A model generated the notes under the pieces. That model saw nothing but the letters and a program-made list of their open reading frames with translations. It made no database searches and was not told the DNA's origin. Positions 7,089 to 12,977 of a stretch of 18,840 nucleotides of DNA are shown here, piece by piece. This stretch comes from an uncultured Ellagibacter sp. (GTDB lineage: Bacteria; Actinomycetota; Coriobacteriia; Coriobacteriales; Eggerthellaceae): the NCBI RefSeq assembly GCF_934643285.1, contig NZ_CAKUBT010000024.1:1-18840 (forward strand), given 5' to 3'. Both the position numbers and the translations under genes were made by a program. Position 1 is the stretch's first letter; each line of letters begins with the position of its first letter.

Positions 7089-8351
7089 TCATGCTAAGGA
7101 TAGCGTAACTACCACGCGGCGGTCGTTTTTAGCGGCGCTTTCGGAAAAGACCCCTGTGTCCATGGAGGTCGCGCCCGCATCCCCATGGCCAACCGCCTCG
7201 ATGATGCCGGGGTCGACGCCCGCCGCGACAAGAGCGCTGCGGACGGCTTCCGCGCGACGCTGGCTCAGGTCAATCAGCTCATCGTGCGAGAACGCGGGCG
7301 ACGCGGCGGTGTAGCCCTCGACGAGCACGGTGGCGCCGCGGTTCGGAATGCTCGCCGCAAGCTCGGCGAGCGTCGAGTGCGCCTTGTCGGGGTCGATGAA
7401 CTCGGCGGAATCGCCCACGAAGGCGAGCACCGCCTCGTCAAGCACGACCTGGGCGCTTTGGTTGCGCTCGAGATGTGGGAAGGTGAGCGAATCCTGCTCG
7501 AAATCGACGGTCGGGACGTTTGGCAGGTCGGCGTCGCAGCCAAGGCGCGTGAGCACGTCGGGCTCGACGATGGCCACGCCGCCGCCCGCTTCGACGAGAG
7601 TGGGGTAGAGGCTTTGGAGCTTCGCGGCGACGGAGCTTGGAACAACCTGCGAGCCGCTCGATTGGCCAAGGCCGTAGAAGTGCACCGTGATGTCGGTGAA
7701 GTCCGCAAGGGCACCCAGGCTTGCCAGCTGACCTGCGATATCGCTCGCATCGGCGCTCACAAGGTCGGCCGACACCGTCAGAAGCCCCGCGGAGTTCAGG
7801 CCGGAGCTGATCACGTTGATGACCATCTTCGAGCCGTTGGCGTGGGCGCGCAGCTCATTGGCGGCATTGTTGAGCGCGGAGAGCAGGTCTATCTCGCCGG
7901 TCGCAGCGCGGGCCGAGCACGTGCTCGTGAAGTAGTCGGCAAGGAAGGCGTCAACTTCCTTCTCCTGCCCGGCCTGCGAGCTCTTCGTTGTAGCAAAGGT
8001 CTTGCCGTGCGGAGTCGAACCCGCATCGCAGGTGAGATACCCTGCGTAGTTTCCCTGTTCAATGGCCGCCTTCGGGTAGGCAAGGCACGTTGTTGGGATG
8101 CGGAACGCGCTGTTTTGGCTCCCGGAGGTGACGACCATGCAACTCACGGGCTCTAAGACAGCTGACGTGTCAACCGCTGCCGGATCAATCGCATAGCTTC
8201 CCGGAACGGCGCTCTGCCCGCCGCTTGAACCTCCGGACGTGCAACCCGTGACGAATGTCGCGATGATAAGTGCGAGCAGAAACGACGCTGCGATAGCCGC
8301 CGAGCGGACGGCGAGGTTGCCTTTAATGCTCGTGGTGCTCTTGGTGTTCAC
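7089..8351 (-). CDS. Lipoprotein with vWA-like and OmpA-like domains
   Basis: The product is 420 residues from GTG 8351, with AAAGGAG seven bases upstream. The N-terminus is a lipoprotein signal: a hydrophobic stretch (~18-33), then the lipobox VTGC with the lipidated Cys at 37, then a Gly/Ser linker. Residues ~65-260 resemble a von Willebrand A fold: a first strand CMVVTSG, a GEIDLLSALNNAANEL helix, a strand KMVINVISSGLNSAG and a later strand ITVHFYGLG. The DxSxS metal site is missing. Residues ~312-420 are an OmpA-like peptidoglycan-associating domain (VLVEGYTAAS, LSQRRAEAVRSALVAAGV, AVGHGDAG, NDRRVVV). The Asp of the usual G-H-T-D motif is Ala (349). In a monoderm it would be anchored in the outer leaflet and reach the wall. 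The stop of the preceding gene overlaps its ribosome site, so translation is coupled. It is a likely envelope sensor or tether of the system. Confidence 0.85.
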   Translation of the reverse strand: MNTKSTTSIKGNLAVRSAAIAASFLLALIIATFVTGCTSGGSSGGQSAVPGSYAIDPAAVDTSAVLEPVSCMVVTSGSQNSAFRIPTTCLAYPKAAIEQGNYAGYLTCDAGSTPHGKTFATTKSSQAGQEKEVDAFLADYFTSTCSARAATGEIDLLSALNNAANELRAHANGSKMVINVISSGLNSAGLLTVSADLVSADASDIAGQLASLGALADFTDITVHFYGLGQSSGSQVVPSSVAAKLQSLYPTLVEAGGGVAIVEPDVLTRLGCDADLPNVPTVDFEQDSLTFPHLERNQSAQVVLDEAVLAFVGDSAEFIDPDKAHSTLAELAASIPNRGATVLVEGYTAASPAFSHDELIDLSQRRAEAVRSALVAAGVDPGIIEAVGHGDAGATSMDTGVFSESAAKNDRRVVVTLSLA

Positions 8352-8363
8352 AACTGGTCTCCT

Positions 8364-9266
8364 TTACGCTGCTTTTGCCTGGTCAGAGAGGGGGATTTCA
8401 GGGGCGGCTGTGCCCTTGGCGCACGCGTCGGCGCAGCCTGAGCCTGAGGTGCCGTCTGCAGTATCGGCGCTCTCAACAGGAGCACTGCCTGTTGCGGTCG
8501 CGGCATCTGGCGTCGCCGCCTTCCGTCCGACGGCGAGCATGCCGGGGAACTTCTCGCCGATACGCGCCTCGAAGGTGCGGGAAAGGGCAGCGAACTCCTC
8601 ACGTTCGGCCTCGCGCTGATCCTCGATTTCGTCCACGAACCCGATGAAGCTGTTGTAGCTGTCGTCGGATTTCGCGACGAGCTGCTGGAACACTTGCTCG
8701 CACGACTCCTTCGCCGCCGCGATGCTCTGGCGCCCGGCGGCAAGCGCGACGCGGGCTGCCGTCGCGATATCCTCGTCGATGTGACGCTCGATGATGCGCA
8801 TGCGCTCGATTTCCGCCTGCAGCGCTTCGGCTTCCGCACGAATACCGAGGCTCTTGATGAGGAACGCCGCGATCGCTTCGCCAAGCGCGATGCCTGCCAT
8901 GATCAGCACAAACGCCATACCGTCGATCGAGAGGCCGGATACGACCTCGCCCGAGACGCTCGTCGTGGTCGAGGCTACCTCGGTGGTGGCGCGCAAGAAG
9001 GCGCCGGCCAGGGCAACGAAAAGCGACCCAAGCAGCGCGCATGCGGTGGCGCCCTTCTCGCCGGCAGCAAGCTTCTCGGACGCGACCCAGGGGAGGATAA
9101 TGAGCAATAGGCTTTGGGCAGCTGCCACAAGGCCCGCGAAGAAGTTGTTCGGCGTGAAGGTTCCGAACGGATCCACGTCGAGGAACACGCACACGGCAGA
9201 ATAGTCGAGGCCCGCATTGGCCAGCGCCAGCATGAGCAGCAGCGCCGTACTCGTGATCTTGTTCAT
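8364..9266 (-). CDS. Four-TM membrane protein with cytoplasmic coiled-coil, unknown function
   Basis: I do not recognise the family. The ATG at 9266 has AAGGAG six bases upstream, overlapping the stop of the preceding gene with a 3-base gap. The product is 300 residues. Hydrophobic segments lie at about 5-28, 42-62, 74-93 and 116-138. From about 140 to 240 it is strongly helical and charged (AEAEALQAEIERMRIIERHI, later DQREAEREEFAALSR), a probable coiled coil. It ends in an Ala/Thr/Ser/Gly-rich disordered tail with two cysteines near 278-282. The design, a short membrane domain plus a long cytoplasmic rod, suits a scaffold or signal transmitter between the lipoprotein encoded next to it and cytoplasmic partners such as the kinase; this role is inferred from order alone. 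Confidence 0.8.
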   Translation of the reverse strand: MNKITSTALLLMLALANAGLDYSAVCVFLDVDPFGTFTPNNFFAGLVAAAQSLLLIILPWVASEKLAAGEKGATACALLGSLFVALAGAFLRATTEVASTTTSVSGEVVSGLSIDGMAFVLIMAGIALGEAIAAFLIKSLGIRAEAEALQAEIERMRIIERHIDEDIATAARVALAAGRQSIAAAKESCEQVFQQLVAKSDDSYNSFIGFVDEIEDQREAEREEFAALSRTFEARIGEKFPGMLAVGRKAATPDAATATGSAPVESADTADGTSGSGCADACAKGTAAPEIPLSDQAKAA

Positions 9267-9269
9267 GGT

Positions 9270-9686
9270 CTACTCCTTCATCTCGGGGTGCTTGACGACC
9301 GTGCGCTCGCGCTTGGACGTGCGCTTTGGGGAGATGCGCGCCAGACGCTGTTCGGCTTGGATGATTTGGCTGCGAACGGCCGCGCGGTAGGTCGATTCCA
9401 TCGTCTCGGCGTAGCGGGTGAGGGCCTCCTCGATTTCCGCGAGGTGCTTTTCGGCCGTGCAAGCCGTTTCGTGGTAGAAAAGGCCCTCGCCGGTCTTAAA
9501 GAAGGTGGCGTAGCTGTCGGAGCAGGCGAGCTGGCGGGCACGCTGCTCGTCGTAGTCGGGCGGGTCGGGAACGATAAGGCCCAGGCTTGCGGCAGGGTTG
9601 CCGATTTCCTCTTTCGATGCGGAAGGCGCCACCGACATGCGGGCAGGGCCTTCAGGCAGCGCGGTCTTCTTGCGAAAAAGCTTCAT
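9270..9686 (-). CDS. Small soluble helical protein, unknown function (138 aa)
   Basis: The ATG at 9686 lies three bases after the stop of the preceding gene, with GAAGG a little upstream. The product is 138 residues. It begins with a basic stretch (MKLFRKK), continues through a Pro/Ala/Ser-rich, probably flexible segment to ~45, then a helical region (~68-115, including CTAEKHLAEIEEALTRYAET and SQIIQAEQRLARI) likely to form a helical hairpin or coiled coil. It ends in a basic tail. No catalytic motif, signal peptide or membrane segment is visible. Tight spacing on both sides (3 bases each) argues for co-translation with the 240-residue coiled-coil protein and the membrane protein, and perhaps for a shared complex. 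Family not recognised. Confidence 0.75.
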   Translation of the reverse strand: MKLFRKKTALPEGPARMSVAPSASKEEIGNPAASLGLIVPDPPDYDEQRARQLACSDSYATFFKTGEGLFYHETACTAEKHLAEIEEALTRYAETMESTYRAAVRSQIIQAEQRLARISPKRTSKRERTVVKHPEMKE

Positions 9687-9689
9687 TTC

Positions 9690-10412
9690 CTAACCTTCCT
9701 TCTCGGTGACGTCGACATTGCGCGTGCCCAGAACGCCTACCAGGTTGTAGGGCGGCTGGAGCTTGCCGCGGCGGGCAGCCCATTTGATATGCGCGTCGCT
9801 GAGTACTTCGTAGTTGCAGGCGGTGAAGGCGTGGCGCGCCCTGAGCGCTTCCAACGTGCGGACCACCATGCGGCTCGCGCGCGTCTCCATGGAGCGCCAA
9901 ATCGCAAGCTCGCTTTCGGCACGCTGCGCGACCGCCTCGCGCTTGGCCACCTGAACAGCCTTATCGTGCGCTTTGATCGATTCGCGCTCGGCTTCGGGGA
10001 GCGCCGAAATGTTGCGGTCGTCGACATGGACAGGGGCGGAGACGGCCGCGCGCGCCTCGTTCACCGCGTTGGCGAGGCGGCTGCATGTCTCCTCGCACAC
10101 GGCCTGCACCTCTTTCGCCGTGCTCACAACGCGGCTCAGTTGGATTGCCTGAAGGTTCTGGTCACTGCGCGCCGAGCCCTCGAGCTTCGAGAGGAACGGC
10201 GAATTACAGATGTGATCACTTGCTTTCTGGGAAACCTGCTTCGACCATAAAATGCCGCTCAACGCGGTCGTCAGCTTCTTCGGCGAGAAGATCGCCCTGT
10301 TCGTGATGCGTATGTTGCGGTCGAGCTTCTCGAGCTCCACATCGATCCACTCCAAAGCCTCTTCGCAATCCTTGATCGTCGTGATCGACGTCGGCTTTCT
10401 GACCTTGCCCAT
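9690..10412 (-). CDS. Soluble coiled-coil-rich protein, first gene of the kinase operon
   Basis: The ATG at 10412 has AAAGGAG six bases upstream. The product is 240 residues, soluble and mainly helical: IKDCEEALEWIDVELEKLDR (~13-33), then VSTAKEVQAVCEETCSRLAN (~96-117), and ESIKAHDKAVQVAKREAV further on, all with heptad-like spacing. The C-terminal ~40 residues turn basic, then Gly/Pro/Val-rich (AARRGKLQPPYNLVGVLGTR). I see no enzyme motif and do not recognise the family. It is the promoter-proximal gene of a six-gene unit and follows the 32-bp element by 60 bases. Being the first gene translated suggests it is made in good amount, consistent with a structural or scaffold role, but that is only inference. 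Confidence 0.78.
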   Translation of the reverse strand: MGKVRKPTSITTIKDCEEALEWIDVELEKLDRNIRITNRAIFSPKKLTTALSGILWSKQVSQKASDHICNSPFLSKLEGSARSDQNLQAIQLSRVVSTAKEVQAVCEETCSRLANAVNEARAAVSAPVHVDDRNISALPEAERESIKAHDKAVQVAKREAVAQRAESELAIWRSMETRASRMVVRTLEALRARHAFTACNYEVLSDAHIKWAARRGKLQPPYNLVGVLGTRNVDVTEKEG

Positions 10413-10472
10413 AGCGTGCTCCTTTCCAGCGAGGGCGCCTGTCCGATGAGCCGCTTTCGCGTCTCGCCCTTA

Positions 10473-10504
10473 ACATGGAAAACGAGCACTGGTTTTTCTG
10501 GAAA
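10473..10504 (-). promoter_or_regulatory. Copy B of the repeated 32-bp upstream element
   Basis: Read on minus: TTTCCAGAAAAA-N10-TTTTCCATGT, identical in all 22 outer positions to copy A at 2054-2085. It ends 60 bases before the first gene of the six-gene operon, a suitable place for a promoter with a ~50-base leader, or for an activator site. Confidence 0.62.
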
Positions 10505-10541
10505 GTTGGAAGCCGTCTGAATCGTACGCGACCACCGCGCC

Positions 10542-10550
10542 TACAATGAG
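10542..10550 (+). promoter_or_regulatory. Putative -10 box of the phosphoesterase gene
   Basis: TACAATGAG is identical to the nonamer before the sigma/FHA gene (2246-2254) and lies 45 bases before the ATG at 10593. The -35 region is poor (CTGAAT at 10517 would need a long 19-bp spacer). Confidence 0.45.
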
Positions 10551-10592
10551 TGCGAGGGCTGCCCTGGGCCCAAGACGCGAAACGACACGGGG

Positions 10593-11420
10593 ATGCGAGG
10601 TTTGCCGAAGAAGACGCTGGTAGTAGGCGATTTGCACTTGAAGCAGCAGCACGTGCTGCCCCGCATCGACGAGACCTTCGCGGCCGATGCGGAAATAGGG
10701 CGCGTCGTGTTTTTGGGCGACGCGTGCGACGACTGGGGCGCCACCGAGGCAGACGAGCTTAGCGCCATGGAATTCTACGCGAAGTGGGTAGGGCGCCATC
10801 GCGAGCGCGGCATGCAGGTCGACGTGCTGCTGGGAAACCACGACTTCTGCTATGTGCGCGGCAAGCGCGGCCCAGGCTCGATCATGTCCATCATGCGCGA
10901 TTTGCGCGCGATTCTCGAAGAGGAGCTGCGGGCGAGAATCGCATGCACGGTGGGGCCGTACCTGTGCTCGCATGCGGGCGTGACGGGTGTGTGGGCGAAG
11001 CGGTTTCTCCCCGACGTGCCCGCCGATGCGGCAGCAATCGCCCAACGCGTAAACGAGATGCTCGCCGACGCTTCGCATTGGGCGGACCTCGACAGCTGCC
11101 CGCCGTCGCGCGGGGGCTGGTCTTTGCCGGGGCCTTTATGGGCCGATTTGCGCGACATGCTCGACGATGCATTGCCCGGCGTGCCGCAGATCGTGGGCCA
11201 TACGCCGGTCGAGCGCGTGGAGAACTATGCGGACAGCTGGATGACGCGCGGCCAAGATGCCCTGTGGGCATGCGACACCCTGTCGCTTATGAGCTACGGC
11301 TCGCCCATCGGCAATGGTTCGATGTTGCTTGTCGACGAATCGGGCGAGGCGCAGGCGGTGCCGTTTCCCGGCGATGACGCCTTCGCCTGTGTGCGCGAAC
11401 GGTATTGGGAGAGTCGCTAG
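10593..11420 (+). CDS. Calcineurin-like metallophosphoesterase (possible protein phosphatase)
   Basis: The 275-residue soluble product shows the metallophosphoesterase motif series in order: GDLH (12-15), GDACDDWG (42-49), GNHD (81-84), SHAG (126-129) and GHT (202-204). These supply the Asp, His and Asn ligands of a dinuclear metal site. In PPP-type phosphatases the second motif is usually GDxxDRG; here DDWG replaces DRG, so the substrate-side Arg is missing. This type includes both Ser/Thr protein phosphatases and dinucleoside tetraphosphatases. Beside a Ser/Thr kinase operon the first is attractive, but sequence alone does not decide. The start is uncertain: ATG 10593 lacks a good ribosome site, and TTG 10602 (reading MPKKTLVVGDLH) is an alternative. 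The gene is divergent from the kinase operon, sharing a 180-base control region with the 32-bp element. Confidence 0.88.
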   Translation: MRGLPKKTLVVGDLHLKQQHVLPRIDETFAADAEIGRVVFLGDACDDWGATEADELSAMEFYAKWVGRHRERGMQVDVLLGNHDFCYVRGKRGPGSIMSIMRDLRAILEEELRARIACTVGPYLCSHAGVTGVWAKRFLPDVPADAAAIAQRVNEMLADASHWADLDSCPPSRGGWSLPGPLWADLRDMLDDALPGVPQIVGHTPVERVENYADSWMTRGQDALWACDTLSLMSYGSPIGNGSMLLVDESGEAQAVPFPGDDAFACVRERYWESR

Positions 11421-11479
11421 CCGCCGACCAGGGGAAATGCTTGCCCGCATGACGCGCTCGCGGCCAGCTGACACCCGCC

Positions 11480-11518
11480 CCGCGTGCAGGCGCGCTCGCG
11501 CCCCGCGCTCGCACGCGG
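11480..11518. terminator. GC-rich dyad between converging genes, possible terminator
   Basis: CCGCGTGC (11480-11487) pairs with GCACGCGG (11511-11518), and the 23 bases between are themselves GC-rich and self-complementary (GGCGCG/CGCC). It lies in the 113-base gap between the phosphoesterase gene and the converging Fic gene. No T-run, so efficiency is doubtful. A second 7-bp dyad, CCAGGCG/CGCCTGG (11527-11545), straddles the Fic stop codon. Confidence 0.4.
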
Positions 11519-11533
11519 CGGCCATCCCAGGCG

Positions 11534-12697
11534 CTATTCGCCTGGTTCCGCGGCAACCTCGCCCATCTTCTCCAGGTTATCCACGAAGTCCGCGATGAGC
11601 GCAGCGGACTGCTCGCACACGAAGACGCGCTCCCGATTGTCGATGGCGACCTCCTTCACAATACCCGCCTTGACCAGCTGGTGCATCGCCTCGTTCGTAG
11701 CGCCGTAGCTCTTCCCGATGCAGTTGGCGGCATGCCGCGTGGCAAGCTGAGGGACGGCTAAAAACAGATCAAGCAGCCTGTCGGTCGCCGAGTTCGCGGG
11801 GATCTTCAGCCCGCGCGACCTCCAACTATCGCGAAGGTTGCTCACCTTCGAGATGAACATGTTGGCGATGACGACGCCCATCGAGGTGTTGCGCGCATTG
11901 TAGGAAGCCCACTGCTCCTTGTAGACTTTGTGGCTCTCGCTTGTGAGCTCCTTGCGGCTCGCATCCTTTAGGGTCCTTCGGTATTCCCGCTCCAAGGACG
12001 CGCCCCAGCAGATGGGGATCACAAGCTCGTTCGCGAAAAGGCCGCGCCTGAACATGGGCATGAACGCGAACAGCAGACCGGTCCGGTCGATCATGGAGTC
12101 GAACGGCACGATGCGCTCGAAGGCATGGTGGATCACCGACGCCTGGCCCAAGGGGGAGAAATACTCGCCGTTGCAAAACTCGCACAGCTTCCTCATCTCG
12201 CGAGGGATCTCAAGCGGGACCGAGCCTTTCTTGTACGGCAGGTAGGTCTTCCTGAAGCCGTGGGCGCGCTCGTCGGAGTTGATGCCGTAAAGCAGGATCT
12301 CGTTGAGTCGCACGATCGTTTCCGGGCTTGCCGCAAAACCCGGCTTCGCGATGCGCGAGACCCATTCCAAAGCCTGCATGTAGTGCAGCGCCTCGGTGGC
12401 GGCGTCGCTCGCCTCGTCGGGCAGGCGCACCATCGAGCGCGTCATCGCGAGGCATCGCTCGACATCGTTGTCGAACTTCCAGCCCGCGACGTCGAAAAGA
12501 ACGATCAGCGGCACGGGCGGAAGCGCGACGTCGTGGACCATGCGAATGGCGAACACGGCGTCGATCGCGAGCAGCGTGTTCTTCAGATATTCGGCATGCG
12601 GAAGCTGCGCCGCCCGCTCCTCGAAGCGAATCATCTCCGCCTCGGCGCTGAAGAACGCCGCTTGCGTGTCAGCCGAGAATGGCTTGAAGTAGTCCAT
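11534..12697 (-). CDS. Fic-fold protein with degenerate catalytic motif and C-terminal winged helix
   Basis: The 387-residue product starts at ATG 12697 (GAGGGGG upstream). The layout is that of Fic/DOC proteins: an N-terminal helical region, an RLNEILLYG helix (~130-138), a GFRKTYLPY stretch (~147-155), then the core. In place of HPFxxGNGRxG the core reads VPFDSMIDRTG (197-207), preceded by IHHAFERI. The catalytic His is Val197 and the phosphate-binding GNG is lost; only the Pro-Phe, Arg205 and Gly207 remain. The C-terminus (~325-375) looks like the winged helix seen in many Fic proteins (VPQLATRHAANCIGKSYGAT, then LVKAGIVKEV). It should not catalyse AMP transfer by the known mechanism. A role as a DNA-binding regulator or a structural relic is possible. 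It is divergent from the molybdenum-enzyme operon, so it may regulate it, though that is inference. Confidence 0.82.
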   Translation of the reverse strand: MDYFKPFSADTQAAFFSAEAEMIRFEERAAQLPHAEYLKNTLLAIDAVFAIRMVHDVALPPVPLIVLFDVAGWKFDNDVERCLAMTRSMVRLPDEASDAATEALHYMQALEWVSRIAKPGFAASPETIVRLNEILLYGINSDERAHGFRKTYLPYKKGSVPLEIPREMRKLCEFCNGEYFSPLGQASVIHHAFERIVPFDSMIDRTGLLFAFMPMFRRGLFANELVIPICWGASLEREYRRTLKDASRKELTSESHKVYKEQWASYNARNTSMGVVIANMFISKVSNLRDSWRSRGLKIPANSATDRLLDLFLAVPQLATRHAANCIGKSYGATNEAMHQLVKAGIVKEVAIDNRERVFVCEQSAALIADFVDNLEKMGEVAAEPGE

Positions 12698-12977
12698 GAT
12701 TTCCCCCTCGAAATCATGTATGTCCCCTGCAAGGATAATATAGCAGCCAGCAGGCGTGAGGTGGGGAAATTAGTTCTTGCTGTCTCAAATTGGGGACATG
12801 ATTGTCCTGAATTCCCACTATTCAGAAATATTCCACGACTGAAACATGTCCGCTTTCACGGGAAACGGAAACGCCCTATGCAGGCGCCTGCCGTGCCCTG
12901 CAGAATCGATGTGGGAGCCGCGCATTGAGGACGCGGCAGCTCCAAGCGAGCTAGTTTCCTATGGAGAAGGAGGGGCC
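12698..12977. promoter_or_regulatory. Divergent control region between the Fic-like gene and the molybdoenzyme operon
   Basis: This stretch is more AT-rich than its surroundings and has several dyads. GGACA-TGAT-TGTCC (12794-12807) abuts CTGAAT-TCCCACT-ATTCAG (12807-12825), and both are good operator candidates. Further TGTCC half-sites lie at 12722-12726 and 12847-12851. A minus-strand TATTAT (12735-12740) could be a -10 for the Fic-like gene, without a matching -35. A GC-rich hairpin, GGAGCCGCG (12914-12922) with CGCGG-CA-GCTCC (12932-12943), lies in the leader of the molybdoenzyme gene. I see no gene here. Confidence 0.5.

Noticed and set aside
5375..7108. A 577-codon open frame on plus
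   Set aside because: It lies antisense to the kinase gene, whose motifs are intact. Its translation is Arg/Ala/Val-rich without a domain, a usual shadow in GC-rich DNA.
7185..8156. A 323-codon open frame on plus
   Set aside because: It is antisense to the lipoprotein gene, whose lipobox and OmpA-like domain are clear.
9114..10250. A 378-codon open frame on plus
   Set aside because: It crosses three genes on minus that have ribosome sites and 3-base spacing. No start signal or domain.
1161..11420. Type VI secretion or known defence-island identity for the kinase/FHA/phosphatase set
   Set aside because: No secretion, nuclease or other defence-effector gene is visible, and the host appears monoderm; only the regulatory domain types are shared with type VI loci.
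12846..12977. N-terminal extension of the molybdoenzyme by 44 codons
   Set aside because: The ATG at 12978 has a full AAGGAGG site and begins the family-like sequence; the extension has no ribosome site and no Tat or other signal.
12698..12977. CRISPR-like or phage attachment repeats in the divergent region
   Set aside because: The dyads are short, single and differ from each other; no regular repeat-spacer pattern and no integrase or tRNA is nearby.
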